A stretch of DNA of 64,000 nucleotides. Origin: an uncultured Eubacteriales bacterium (lineage in GTDB: Bacteria > Bacillota > Clostridia > Oscillospirales > Acutalibacteraceae). Below are positions 1 to 8,679 of the stretch, piece after piece. The position numbers and the translations under genes are program-made. How positions within the stretch are numbered: position 1 is the stretch's first letter; every line of letters starts with the position of its first letter. The stretch is from positions 146,555 through 210,554 of the forward strand of contig CAKSNE010000001.1 in the NCBI GenBank assembly GCA_934476085.1, in the 5' to 3' direction. Under the pieces are notes generated by a model. It had not been told where the DNA came from. It did no database searches and saw nothing but the letters and a program-made list of their open reading frames with translations.

Positions 1-354
1 AGAAGTCATAACTTGAATATCAATACGATCTTTAGTAAAAAGAACACGATTGTTATTCACAACATTACTTGTTGCATCAATTTCTTCTTTATATTTAATG
101 CTTTTTATTATCCCTTTATAATCTTTATCAAATAAAAAGTTAAATGGCTTAAACAATATAATCGGTAAAAGTCCTATTATAGTTAAACTTGCAAAAAATA
201 AAAAACTATGTAAAATTAAATTATTCAAGTGTAAAAAGATAATTAAAACTATAAATAAAATTTCATAAATCGCCGTAAATAAAAACGGAGTTAATATACC
301 GTTTCGGCGATACTTTTTTAAATCAGGGTATTGATTTATAATTGAATTTTTCAT
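1..354 (-). CDS. Membrane protein, N-terminal part (gene runs off the window)
   Basis: An open frame starts at ATG 354 and reads 118 codons without a stop to the window edge, so only the N-terminus is visible. A GGAG lies just upstream on the minus strand. The translation starts MKNSIINQYPDLKKYRRNG and has two hydrophobic stretches (about residues 21-42 and 46-66), followed by a charged region. No family is recognised. Topology suggests an integral membrane protein with a cytoplasmic or extracellular C-terminal domain lying outside the window. Confidence 0.6.
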   Translation of the reverse strand, partial: MKNSIINQYPDLKKYRRNGILTPFLFTAIYEILFIVLIIFLHLNNLILHSFLFFASLTIIGLLPIILFKPFNFLFDKDYKGIIKSIKYKEEIDATSNVVNNNRVLFTKDRIDIQVMTS

Positions 355-509
355 TGATTTCTCCTAATAAGCTAAAATTTGGTTTTAACATCTTTATTAT
401 AGTTTATTTGAAAAAATTTGTCAATAAAAATTGTTTTTTGCAATAAAATTTCATTGTTAAATTGCTGAATTGTTGTTGTATAAAAGTTGTATTTTATGTA
501 TAAAATGTA

Positions 510-538
510 TTGACAGTTTGTTAATATTGTTGTATAAT
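510..538 (+). promoter_or_regulatory. Sigma-A promoter of the ABC importer operon
   Basis: A perfect -35 TTGACA (510-515) and a perfect -10 TATAAT (533-538) are separated by 17 bp. The transcript would begin near 545, giving a leader of about 55 nt before the AGGGAG ribosome binding site at 584-589. No riboswitch or T-box is seen in the leader. Confidence 0.85.
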
Positions 539-598
539 AACTATTAATTTAAAGCGGTTTTTGCTTTTATTAATTTAACAATTAGGGAGATAATTAAA

Positions 599-1597
599 AT
601 GAGAAAGACAATTAAAAGAATTTTGTGCCTTGCTCTCGCTGCTGCAATGGTTGCTTTTTCTTTCGCATCTTGCGGTAGTTCTTCGGACAAAGACTCAAAA
701 AAATCTGATGATAAAACTTACACAGTTGGTATTTGTCAGTTAGTTCAACATGAGGCTCTTGACGCTGCTACTAAAGGCTTTAAAGAAGCGCTTACTAAAA
801 AACTCGGCGATAAAGTTAAATTCGACGATCAAAACGCTTCAGGCGAAGCTAATAACTGTGCTACTATCGTAAACAAATTTGTTTCTGATAATGTAGATCT
901 TATTATGGCTAACGCTACTCCTGCTTTACAGGCTGCTTATAATGCTACTCCTAACATTCCTATCGTTGCTACTTCTGTAACTGATTATGCTACTGCTTTG
1001 GATATGGATGTTAAAGATTGGACCGGTAAAACAGGTATCAATGTAACAGGTACTGCTGACTTGGCTCCACTTGATCAACAGGCTGCTATGTTTAAAGAGC
1101 TTTTACCTGATGTAAAAAATGTTGGTATTATTTATTGTTCTGCTGAAGCTAACTCAAAATTCCAGGCTGTTGAAATTACAAAACAACTCAAAAAATTAGG
1201 CATTTCTTCAAAAGAATATTCTTTTGCTGATACAAATGATGTTTCTGCTGTTGTAACAAAAGCAGTCAGCGAATGTGATGCTTTATATGCACCAACTGAT
1301 AATACTGTTGCTTCAAACGGTAAACTTATCAATGATATTGCAGAACCTGCCGGTATTCCACTTATCGCCGGTGAAGAAGGTATCTGCAGATTATGCGGTA
1401 TTGCAACACTTTCTATAACATATTATGATATCGGTTATTCAGCCGGTGAAATGGCTTACGATATTCTCGTAAACGGCAAAGACCCAGCTGATATGGATAT
1501 TCAATATTCTGAAAAACTTCAGAAAAAATATGATAAAGCTCGTTGTGATAAATACAACATTAAAATTCCTGATGGTTACGAAGCTTTAGCAGATTAA
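599..1597 (+). CDS. ABC importer substrate-binding lipoprotein (TrpX-like, PF04392 type)
   Basis: This is the extracytoplasmic binding component of the importer completed by the next two genes. Residues 1-25 form a lipoprotein signal with lipobox SFAS before Cys25, followed by a short Ser/Lys/Asp linker. The mature part begins YTVGICQLVQHEALDAAT and has the two-lobe periplasmic-binding layout of the ABC substrate-binding family whose Streptococcus member is TrpX. It is the first gene after a consensus promoter and is followed by a hairpin that should keep it more abundant than the permease. Related systems have been linked to aromatic amino acids, but the substrate cannot be assigned here. 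Length (332 aa) is normal. Confidence 0.88.
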   Translation: MRKTIKRILCLALAAAMVAFSFASCGSSSDKDSKKSDDKTYTVGICQLVQHEALDAATKGFKEALTKKLGDKVKFDDQNASGEANNCATIVNKFVSDNVDLIMANATPALQAAYNATPNIPIVATSVTDYATALDMDVKDWTGKTGINVTGTADLAPLDQQAAMFKELLPDVKNVGIIYCSAEANSKFQAVEITKQLKKLGISSKEYSFADTNDVSAVVTKAVSECDALYAPTDNTVASNGKLINDIAEPAGIPLIAGEEGICRLCGIATLSITYYDIGYSAGEMAYDILVNGKDPADMDIQYSEKLQKKYDKARCDKYNIKIPDGYEALAD

Positions 1598-1615
1598 TTT
1601 TTATGCTTATTATTT

Positions 1616-1648
1616 AAAAAGCGATAAGTATTTTCCTTATCGCTTTTT
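1616..1648 (+). terminator. Intra-operon terminator/attenuator between binding protein and permease
   Basis: The inverted repeat GCGATAAG (1621-1628) / CTTATCGC (1636-1643) is flanked by A5 and T5. It lies between the binding-protein gene and the permease gene of one operon. Partial termination here would give an excess of binding protein over the membrane components. Confidence 0.75.
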
Positions 1649-1669
1649 ATTAATTAAAAGGAGAAAAAA

Positions 1670-2590
1670 ATGCAATCATTGTTAGTATCTTTACCGGGTG
1701 CAATATCTCAGGGTGTTATCTGGGGTATTATGGCTATCGGTGTTTATATTACTTTTAAAATTCTTGATCTTGCTGATCTTACCGTTGACGGTACTTTAGG
1801 TCTTGGCGGTATCGTTATGGTTGTTTGTACCGTAAACGGTATGAGTATTCCATTAGCTATGACAATAGCTTTTGCAGCCGGTTGTTTAGCCGGATTTGTT
1901 ACAGGTATTTTTCATACAAAATTCGGAATACCTGCAATTCTTGCGGGTATTTTAACCCAATTGTCTTTATATTCTATTTATCTTGGTATATCCGGCGGTC
2001 GTGCTAATGTTACTTTAAGCGTTATGAAATATGATGTAATTGTAACATTAAGAAACACAACTAAATCAATTATTATCGGTGGTATTTTCTGTGTTGTAAT
2101 TATTGCTATTTTATATTGGTTTTTCGGTACTGAAATCGGTCGCTCTCTCAGAGCAACAGGTTGCAACCAGGCAATGTCAAGAGCAAATGGTATTAACACA
2201 AATGTTAATAAAGTAGTAGGACTTATTTTGTCAAATGGTCTTGTCGGCCTTTCGGGTGCTTTGCTTGCTCAGTATAATGGTAATGCCGATGTAAATATGG
2301 GCCGTGGCGCTATCGTTATCGGTCTTGCGGCAGTAATTATAGGCGAAGTTTTATTCGGCAAGCTTTTCAAAAACTTTGCACTTAAATTATTAGCGGCAGT
2401 AATCGGTGCAATTATTTATTATATCGTTTTACAGCTCGTTTTGTGGTTCGGTTTGCCAACAAACTATCTAAAACTTTTCTCTGCTGTTGTTGTTGCATTG
2501 TTCTTGGGTATTCCTTATTGGCAACGCCAAATTTCAGGCAGAAGAACAAGAGAGCCTAAATTAGATAACGGGGGTGCTGAAAATGCTTAA
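1670..2590 (+). CDS. ABC importer permease (branched-chain amino acid type, PF02653)
   Basis: This is the transmembrane component of the importer. The 306-residue product is strongly hydrophobic with about eight to nine predicted membrane segments and ends in a short basic tail (QRQISGRRTREPKLDNGG). It has the LivH/RbsC-like signature region around GRSLRATGCNQAMSRANGIN, which in this family lies in the cytoplasmic loop that contacts the ATPase. ATG 1670 follows AAAGGAG. Its stop overlaps the ATPase start by 8 nt, indicating coupled translation. Substrate is unknown. Confidence 0.88.
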   Translation: MQSLLVSLPGAISQGVIWGIMAIGVYITFKILDLADLTVDGTLGLGGIVMVVCTVNGMSIPLAMTIAFAAGCLAGFVTGIFHTKFGIPAILAGILTQLSLYSIYLGISGGRANVTLSVMKYDVIVTLRNTTKSIIIGGIFCVVIIAILYWFFGTEIGRSLRATGCNQAMSRANGINTNVNKVVGLILSNGLVGLSGALLAQYNGNADVNMGRGAIVIGLAAVIIGEVLFGKLFKNFALKLLAAVIGAIIYYIVLQLVLWFGLPTNYLKLFSAVVVALFLGIPYWQRQISGRRTREPKLDNGGAENA

Positions 2591-3377
2591 GATAAAAGGA
2601 GTTCACAAAACCTTTAATCCGGGTACAATTAATGAAAAAAAGGCACTTCGCGGTATTGATTTAGTTTTAAACGAAGGTGATTTTGTAACAGTTATCGGCG
2701 GTAATGGTGCGGGTAAATCTACTGTTCTTAATATGATTACAGGCGTTTATCCTGTTGATTGCGGTACAATCGAAATAGACGGAATTGATGTTACAAAACT
2801 TCCTGAACATAAGAGAGCTAAATATCTCGGCCGTGTTTTCCAAGACCCTATGACAGGAACTGCTGCTGATATGGAAATCGTTGAAAATTTGGCTATTGCG
2901 GCTCGCCGTGGCCAGCATAGAACATTGAAATTCGGCGTTTCAAAAAAAGAGCGTGAACAGTATAGAGAGCTTCTTAAAAAGCTTGATTTAGGTCTTGAAG
3001 ACAGACTTACTTCAAAAGTCGGCTTGCTTTCGGGCGGTCAGCGTCAAGCGGTTACTTTACTTATGGCAACATTGCAAAAACCAAAGCTTCTTTTGCTTGA
3101 TGAGCATACTGCGGCGCTTGATCCACAAACCGCTTCAAAAGTTTTGGCGCTTACTGATGAATTAGTCAGCGCTGACAAAATCACAACTTTGATGATTACT
3201 CATAATATGAAAGACGCTATTCGTCTTGGCAACAGATTGATTATGATGAATAACGGTAAGATTATTTATGATATTTCAGGTGAAGAGAAGAAAAAACTTC
3301 AGGTTTCTGACTTGCTTGATTTATTCTCAAAAGCTAGCAACGGCGAATTTGCTAACGATAGAATGTTGTTATCATAG
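2583..3377 (+). CDS. ABC importer ATP-binding protein
   Basis: This ATPase energises the importer from the cytoplasmic face. Visible motifs in order are Walker A GGNGAGKST, the Q-loop (VFQDP), signature LSGGQRQAV, Walker B LLLLDEHTAALD, and the switch His (MITHNM). The glutamate after Walker B is present, so it should hydrolyse ATP. I chose ATG 2583, which lies 8 nt after a GGGGG ribosome binding site inside the permease end; an in-frame GTG at 2574 would overlap that site. The product is 264 aa. A strong terminator follows. Confidence 0.9.
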   Translation: MLKIKGVHKTFNPGTINEKKALRGIDLVLNEGDFVTVIGGNGAGKSTVLNMITGVYPVDCGTIEIDGIDVTKLPEHKRAKYLGRVFQDPMTGTAADMEIVENLAIAARRGQHRTLKFGVSKKEREQYRELLKKLDLGLEDRLTSKVGLLSGGQRQAVTLLMATLQKPKLLLLDEHTAALDPQTASKVLALTDELVSADKITTLMITHNMKDAIRLGNRLIMMNNGKIIYDISGEEKKKLQVSDLLDLFSKASNGEFANDRMLLS

Positions 3378-3405
3378 TTTAAAATTTAATTTTTATAATG
3401 AATTA

Positions 3406-3441
3406 GAAAAACCTATTCAATTTGATTGAATAGGTTTTTTT
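3406..3441 (+). terminator. Rho-independent terminator of the ABC importer operon
   Basis: AAACCTATTCAA is followed by TTTGA and then TTGAATAGGTTT and a run of T residues. It lies about 30 nt after the ATPase stop. Confidence 0.85.
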
Positions 3442-3449
3442 AGTATTGT

Positions 3450-3479
3450 AAAAAAGCGACTACCGTTTCCGATAGTCGC
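3450..3479 (-). terminator. Terminator of the surface-protein operon
   Basis: Read on the minus strand, this is GCGACTATCG, a GAAA tetraloop, then CGGTAGTCGC and six T. It forms a 10-bp stem with one U-G wobble that pairs only in the minus-strand RNA. This supports its assignment to the gene ending at 3501. Confidence 0.85.
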
Positions 3480-3500
3480 CGTGTAAATTAAGCTGATTTA

Positions 3501-6500
3501 TTAGCTGTTGCTCTTTTTCTTTTTCAGTACAATATAAAAGATTAAGCCGAGATTGCCAAGAAGTGCAAGCCCCGCAACTGAACCGACAGCAATCAAAGCA
3601 GGTGAAGTTGCGAATGTGGATATGTTACCGGAACTTGCGTGAACGGCTGCATCTGTCGCTTTCACACCGGTGTCTTTCTCTCCAATCCACCAGTTGCCGT
3701 TTTCGCCTATGAACGGGGTTAGGCCGTCCTTGCCGTCAGCACCGACAACTTTGCCGAGATTAGCTGTTGTGCCGTCGGTATAGGTAAGGACAAGTTCGCC
3801 TTTTGCATTGATCTCTGCTTTGGCAATTCCAACTCCGTTCTTACCATCGTTGCCGTTCTGTCCGGGTTCTCCGATGTTGCCTTTTTCTTCGGTGGCTTTA
3901 ACGCCTAGAGATATCCATTTCTGACCACTGTTATATGAAACATACCAGGAGTTATCATTACCTATTTTAAGTTTTGGCGTTACACCGTCATTGCCGTTCT
4001 GTCCCTGTGAACCGACTTTTCCTGAGTCGCCATTGTTACCTTTTTCACCCTTCAGCTCCGATAGAGCAACTAAATCGTTCCAAGCGGAATCGTTATTGTA
4101 TTTCCACTGTACAAATCCGTTATATACTCGCAGTTCAATTTGCTTTCCGTCCGCACCGTCATTTCCCGTCAATGCGTTAAGCAAAACAAGGTCACGATAA
4201 GCGTCGTTGCCTTCACCTGAATATCGCCACTGGATACTGTTCCCATTGTTGCGAAATTCAATTTCTCTGCCATTGGCTCCTGCAAAGGTTGAGAAGGTTT
4301 TGGAGTTGGACAGCGTTGATACCATTCCGTTGCTGCTCACGGAAGTGACCGCAAAGGTATAGGTAGTGTCCGCTTTTAAAGAATCATATGTATAATCGAA
4401 AGTATCGGCAGAAATTTGAACATCAGTCACACGCTCAAACTCTCCGTCATCCATACGCATCCAGATATGATAGCCTGCAAACGGACGTCTTAGGTCTGCC
4501 TTTGGTGCTTCCCAGGTGATTTTTGCACTTTGGTTATCCTTTATGGATACGCTTGTAAGTGTCGGTATTGGTGGTGCGGCACGAAGATTGTTCAGCACAT
4601 AACCGAATACGGGAATTTTCTGATCGCCTGCCGTCCATGTACGCATACCGAAATCCCAAGTAAAGCCGTATTGACTCGAAACATCATAGCTTATTCCATA
4701 GGAAGACAGAAGTGACCGACGGTCGATATTATTGACCGTACCACTGGCGCCGCTGCTTTCTGTTGTGGTGTAGATCGTACCTGTTGCTTTGTTGTAACTG
4801 AAATCAATAGCAAATCCCATATTGAATGCATCTACGCCCCATGTGTTTTTCATCGATGCGGAGAAGCCGTGAGCCATCTCAACACCTTCGGCATGTTCGG
4901 ACGTGGTCGTCCAGTCGTTTGTGATACTGCTTGCGCCGAAGCCAAGCTCGTATTTCTGCTTACTCAGTGACTCAAAATTCGTAACCGAATCATCGGAAGA
5001 AGCGTTATTTGGCCAATATGCGAATGGGTCGCCCTCGGCATTTTCAGGTAAAACATGATTGTTCAGTATCGGTAGAGCCTTTGCTTTTCCTGATGCAATA
5101 TCCGCCTTGTAAGTTTTGTTATACAGTGCCGCAAATTCATCGTAATATTCACGGTCGAGCATAGTGTAAACCGGTTGACCGGGGATCATTAATGCGATGG
5201 TGTTTTGTTCGCTTAAGTCAAAATCGCCCTTTTGAGGATCATAGATTGAGTAATAGTAGGTTGTTGCCGGCACACGGTACAGCACCACGGAATCATTACC
5301 GCCGGCATTAAAGGAAACGCTGTATTCTTTTGAAAGAGTATCCTCCGTACTCTTGGTAAAATCCATGGTATATCCGAGTGTCGCCTCGTATCTCCATACC
5401 TTCAAATCTCCCTGCACAACTATCGACGCACCAAAGGAGGTGTTGTGTGATGAAGATTTCGTGTCAGAATAGCCGGATGAGAAGGTATATGTTGTGGAAC
5501 CGTCGGAAAAGTCAAGATCATAGTCGCCAAGCTCTGAAAAATACGGAGCCGCCTGAAGCACCGCTTGCACCTGTGCGTCGGAATATCCGTAGCCCTTACC
5601 TTCATATCGTGCAAACAGACCGTCCTTATTTACATCCGCCGCAAGCAGTATACAGTTATACGGCATATCCCATGCAAGGTCGGCATCGTGACATAGTTTT
5701 GAAAATTCGTCCTTTTCGGCTGTAACCGTATATTTGCCGGCTGTGGAAAGCGCGCCGCTACCGAAATTTTCGCCGTAAAAAACATCGGTGAAAAGGTCAA
5801 ATTTTCTAGCATTCTGGCCGCCACCTCTTTGCCTTTCGGCAGCAAGTGCAATTACTTGCTCACGGCCTTCTTTGTTGTGGTCAAAATTGCCGGCGATGAC
5901 ATCCTGATACCACCACCATTTTGCACTTGAGTTGTCAATTCGTGCGGTATCGCGCAAAAGATTTAGTGCACCGTTCTGCTGAACTTCATATAAAGCTCCT
6001 GCAATCCATACCTGCTCCGGTGTTCCTCTGCCGTTAATTGCAACGCTTGTCATAGCAGGTTTTGGCTTAACGCCCTGATTTTTTGTTCCGTTTGCGGTAT
6101 AACTGCTCATTGAAGTTTTCTGTACACTTGTTATTGAATTGTTCTGTCCGTAATAAACGGCAAAGCCCATATTTCCGTCGTCGGTTTTCTTGTCCCAGAT
6201 AAAGCCTTTTTGCTTTTCTTCTTTTACTTCACGGTAATATCCGGCAACAATAACTTCCTGCCAGCCGTCGCCGTCAATATCTCCTGTGGCTAGGTTTCCG
6301 TAGCGAATGTGATCGTAGTAACGGTTGCCGTCTGCTTTTTCGTCCTCACGGTTTAGGGTCATGAGTGCCTTTTGATTCACTTTCTTGAAATTTCCGCTTT
6401 CGGCTTTGTATACCGAGAGTTTTGAAACAGCCTTTTTGAAGGAATCGCTTGAAAGCTCTTTGTCCTTGCTGTCGATTTTATCCGGCTCGGCAACGCCGGC

Positions 6501-7352
6501 ATAAACAAAAAGCTCATCACAACCGTCACGGTCTATATCGGCAGAAGCAAGGGATTTCGTTATTTGGTCTCTTTCGTATTCGGTAGTTTCCCAATTGTTA
6601 AAGTAGGTATTCGCTCCCGCAAAGGATCTTCTGTAAAATGCCTGTTCACCGGCAATTCCCGTTCCGGCAATTCCCCATAAATCATCATTGCCGGCATAGG
6701 TGATAACGGCGGTCATCTTTCCGTCGCCGTCATAGTCGCCTGCCGTGACATTGAAATAATGGCGGAATTCCTGATATTCCAGTTCGCCGTATCCCGTGAC
6801 CTTGCAAGCCCATTTCGGTGCGTCGGCAATTTTTTGAAGTTCAGAACGCTTGTTGTTTACAAGGTTTTGTACCCAGTAGCATATCTTTGCTGTGTTATTG
6901 GAATTATTCATATCGCAAAGACCGACAAAGATAGCGTGGTCGTTTCTGCCTGTGCCGAGCGGATCGTAAGCTGTTCCGACAGCAAAGGCAACATTATCGA
7001 CAGGAGTAACCTTGTGAGCACTTGGATTACATTCGGCAATGTTGATACCAAAATCCCACTTGCTATATACCTTGGTATGATCCTGTGCAGATTGTCCCTC
7101 TGCATTGCGATAGCTGTAAATTATCGGCTCATACCACGGTGTGATGGCAAATGGCTGACCTTTTTTTGTGCCGTATGGATTGCTTTCATCCTCTGCCCAT
7201 CCGACAGGTGGATTTGTGTCAGGCGTGAGCAATGCACCGTATGCATTCGAATCGGATGCTGATACTTTTGGATCAGCATAATTCATTACCAGTGAAATGG
7301 AACAAATCACTGTGCATAAGGTAAGTATGATGCTGAGTGTTCGTTTTTTCAT
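3501..7352 (-). CDS. Large membrane-anchored surface protein: FG-GAP-like repeats, Ser/Thr-rich strands, FnIII, collagen-like repeats
   Basis: The 1283-residue product has a signal peptide (1-32) and a C-terminal membrane segment (about 1251-1276) ending KKKKSNS, with no LPXTG motif. The N-terminal half carries Ca-binding-like loops (DYDGDGKM near 206, DIDRDGCDE near 272, DIDGDGWQE near 358, DVNKDGLF further on), typical of FG-GAP/VCBS repeats. The middle has long Ser/Thr-rich alternating strands (for example VEMAHGFSASMKNTWGV), like membrane-insertion hairpins of pore-forming proteins; that resemblance is inference. A fibronectin III domain and Gly-X-Y collagen-like stretches with interspersed WxxxG modules precede the anchor. 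A GGAGG site precedes ATG 7352, which overlaps the TetR stop (TAATG). Function is unknown; adhesion or contact-dependent activity is possible. Confidence 0.85.
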   Translation of the reverse strand: MKKRTLSIILTLCTVICSISLVMNYADPKVSASDSNAYGALLTPDTNPPVGWAEDESNPYGTKKGQPFAITPWYEPIIYSYRNAEGQSAQDHTKVYSKWDFGINIAECNPSAHKVTPVDNVAFAVGTAYDPLGTGRNDHAIFVGLCDMNNSNNTAKICYWVQNLVNNKRSELQKIADAPKWACKVTGYGELEYQEFRHYFNVTAGDYDGDGKMTAVITYAGNDDLWGIAGTGIAGEQAFYRRSFAGANTYFNNWETTEYERDQITKSLASADIDRDGCDELFVYAGVAEPDKIDSKDKELSSDSFKKAVSKLSVYKAESGNFKKVNQKALMTLNREDEKADGNRYYDHIRYGNLATGDIDGDGWQEVIVAGYYREVKEEKQKGFIWDKKTDDGNMGFAVYYGQNNSITSVQKTSMSSYTANGTKNQGVKPKPAMTSVAINGRGTPEQVWIAGALYEVQQNGALNLLRDTARIDNSSAKWWWYQDVIAGNFDHNKEGREQVIALAAERQRGGGQNARKFDLFTDVFYGENFGSGALSTAGKYTVTAEKDEFSKLCHDADLAWDMPYNCILLAADVNKDGLFARYEGKGYGYSDAQVQAVLQAAPYFSELGDYDLDFSDGSTTYTFSSGYSDTKSSSHNTSFGASIVVQGDLKVWRYEATLGYTMDFTKSTEDTLSKEYSVSFNAGGNDSVVLYRVPATTYYYSIYDPQKGDFDLSEQNTIALMIPGQPVYTMLDREYYDEFAALYNKTYKADIASGKAKALPILNNHVLPENAEGDPFAYWPNNASSDDSVTNFESLSKQKYELGFGASSITNDWTTTSEHAEGVEMAHGFSASMKNTWGVDAFNMGFAIDFSYNKATGTIYTTTESSGASGTVNNIDRRSLLSSYGISYDVSSQYGFTWDFGMRTWTAGDQKIPVFGYVLNNLRAAPPIPTLTSVSIKDNQSAKITWEAPKADLRRPFAGYHIWMRMDDGEFERVTDVQISADTFDYTYDSLKADTTYTFAVTSVSSNGMVSTLSNSKTFSTFAGANGREIEFRNNGNSIQWRYSGEGNDAYRDLVLLNALTGNDGADGKQIELRVYNGFVQWKYNNDSAWNDLVALSELKGEKGNNGDSGKVGSQGQNGNDGVTPKLKIGNDNSWYVSYNSGQKWISLGVKATEEKGNIGEPGQNGNDGKNGVGIAKAEINAKGELVLTYTDGTTANLGKVVGADGKDGLTPFIGENGNWWIGEKDTGVKATDAAVHASSGNISTFATSPALIAVGSVAGLALLGNLGLIFYIVLKKKKSNS

Positions 7353-7951
7353 TATGTGTTACCTCCATTCAAATATTGTGAGTGGTATTTATTTGCAAAC
7401 AGGATAACACCCTGTTTCAGAACTTCCATTTGTGATTTTAAGTAATATTCATCTTCGAACATAGCGTAGTGTACGCAAGCACGAACGAATATGAAGATTA
7501 GCGGTGTGATAGTTGTATAAGGAATACCGATTTTAGGCTCAAGCTGCTTTGCATACTCGGTATAACGCTCGCTTACTCCTTTAAAAAATTTCTTGCCGTA
7601 TTCCATATATTTTGGCAATGTGTATACTTGATACATCAGACGATATTTTTTACCATGTTTCTGTGCTGTCCAATAGGGAACTTCTTCAATAAACCGCATA
7701 ACATCTTTCGGGTCTGTTGGGGCTTTTTCCATAAAGTCATCTTCGACCTTTGTCATACAGTAAGCTGTAGATTCAATAATCAGCTCGTCAAGGTTTTTGA
7801 AATATGAGTATAAATTAGCTTTTGTGCATCCGCACGCATCAGCCAATGCTTTGATTCCTGTGCCTGTAAGTCCGTTTTCAGCGTAGCAGTTAAAGCATTT
7901 TTCCATAAGCTCATGTTTTCTTTCTTCGTGTTGTTGTTCTGTTGTGTTCAT
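7352..7951 (-). CDS. TetR/AcrR-family transcriptional regulator
   Basis: The 199-residue protein has the N-terminal TetR helix-turn-helix (about residues 14-55; recognition segment ACGCTKANLYSYFKNLDELI) followed by an all-helical ligand-binding domain unlike any with a known ligand. It is the first gene of a two-gene operon; its stop codon overlaps the ATG of the surface protein by one base, so the two are translationally coupled. A short inverted repeat sits just downstream of its own -10 box, which suggests autoregulation and therefore control of the surface protein too. The inducer cannot be predicted. Confidence 0.9.
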   Translation of the reverse strand: MNTTEQQHEERKHELMEKCFNCYAENGLTGTGIKALADACGCTKANLYSYFKNLDELIIESTAYCMTKVEDDFMEKAPTDPKDVMRFIEEVPYWTAQKHGKKYRLMYQVYTLPKYMEYGKKFFKGVSERYTEYAKQLEPKIGIPYTTITPLIFIFVRACVHYAMFEDEYYLKSQMEVLKQGVILFANKYHSQYLNGGNT

Positions 7952-7978
7952 TTTAATTCGCCTCTTTGATTTATACTG

Positions 7979-8024
7979 ACCGTTCGGTTACCATTAGTAT
8001 AACATATAATTGCAATAAATTCAA
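7979..8024 (-). promoter_or_regulatory. Promoter and putative TetR operator
   Basis: On the minus strand, -35 TTGAAT (8024-8019) and -10 TATACT (8001-7996) are 17 bp apart. Just downstream, at 7988-7979, is the inverted repeat ACCG-AA-CGGT, the arm sequence seen in many TetR-family operators. Binding there would block transcription initiation. Confidence 0.65.
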
Positions 8025-8126
8025 GAGCAACATATAAAAATAAGTAAAAAATGGAATTCAATTAGTTCTAATACAAAGACACCGTGAGTTTGCGGCGTTA
8101 ACACAAGACGGCAGGAGATACCACCG

Positions 8127-8192
8127 AGTTAGATTGAAATGAATCCCACCGAGTTTTGCGTTGCAAGACCTACCTCCCTTTGACAAGGGAGG
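8127..8192. repeat. Interspersed repeat unit A, copy 1
   Basis: A 24-bp stretch (8127-8150, containing GATTGAAATGAATCCCACC) is followed by the palindrome CCTCCCTT-TGAC-AAGGGAGG (8173-8192). The same pair of elements in the same order and similar spacing recurs at 8615-8679. The small minus-strand frame across this repeat (8058-8276) looks like a by-product. Confidence 0.7.
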
Positions 8193-8252
8193 CTCTGAAT
8201 GTGCGGCGGCACCAAGGCACCGCCCTACGAAAAAAATAAGATTGATTGCTAC

Positions 8253-8286
8253 AACATCGGCGTGCCGAGTCGTCACGCCCTACGGG
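8253..8286. repeat. Interspersed repeat unit B, copy 1 (34 bp)
   Basis: A 34-bp GC-rich unit (core GTGCCGAGTCGTCACGCCC) is repeated without a mismatch at 8572-8605. A related ending (CACCGCCCTACGA) occurs at about 8217-8229, suggesting a broader family. Confidence 0.75.
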
Positions 8287-8304
8287 TGTATAATAAATTA
8301 TATA

Positions 8305-8511
8305 TTAACCACGCTTTAAGTGGGGGATAATCTTATCACGCTTGTTTTCAGCATTATGACGCTTTTCAATAAAGCTACAAGTTTTAGTTCGCTGTGCGGT
8401 CATAATGCGTCGGGCGAAAATTAAGCGTTCGGGATTTTCAAGGAACTCCTTGAATTTCTTTTCGTCCTTTTGTGAAATGACAAAAGGACAGCCTGCACGG
8501 CTTGAGTGCAT
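8305..8511 (-). CDS. Doubtful small protein within the repeat patch
   Basis: A 68-codon frame gives a basic, Lys/Arg/Glu-rich product (MHSSRAGCPFVISQ..., later PERLIFARRIMTAQRTKTC). No ribosome binding site is seen upstream, no promoter is evident, and it lies between the two copies of repeat unit B. It may be part of the repeated element or chance. I do not recognise a family. Confidence 0.2.
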   Translation of the reverse strand: MHSSRAGCPFVISQKDEKKFKEFLENPERLIFARRIMTAQRTKTCSFIEKRHNAENKRDKIIPHLKRG

Positions 8512-8571
8512 GAAAGACAGAAGTTACAATAAAACTTTTTAATTGAAACTGCTTATCTAAAGTTGTAAGCG

Positions 8572-8605
8572 AACATCGGCGTGCCGAGTCGTCACGCCCT
8601 ACGGG
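8572..8605. repeat. Interspersed repeat unit B, copy 2 (34 bp)
   Basis: Identical over 34 bp to 8253-8286, in the same orientation, 319 bp downstream. Confidence 0.75.
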
Positions 8606-8614
8606 AACACTGCG

Positions 8615-8679
8615 AGTTGGATTGAAATGAATCCCACCAGCTTACTTTTCAAGCAACCCACCTCCCTTTGACAAGGGAG
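8615..8679. repeat. Interspersed repeat unit A, copy 2
   Basis: The 24-bp element at 8615-8638 differs from 8127-8150 by one base. It is followed by CCTCCCTT-TGAC-AAGGGAG at 8661-8679. The order of units A and B is reversed relative to the first set, so the copies are not one simple direct duplication. Confidence 0.7.

Noticed and set aside
355..598. T-box or riboswitch ahead of the TrpX-like operon
   Set aside because: The leader after the promoter is about 55 nt and has no conserved T-box or aptamer sequence.
6759..7262. 167-codon plus-strand frame opposite the surface protein
   Set aside because: It lies entirely antisense to a well-supported gene, and its Cys-rich translation matches no family.
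8058..8276. 72-codon frame on the minus strand
   Set aside because: It spans repeat units A and B, has no ribosome binding site, and reads like translated repeat.
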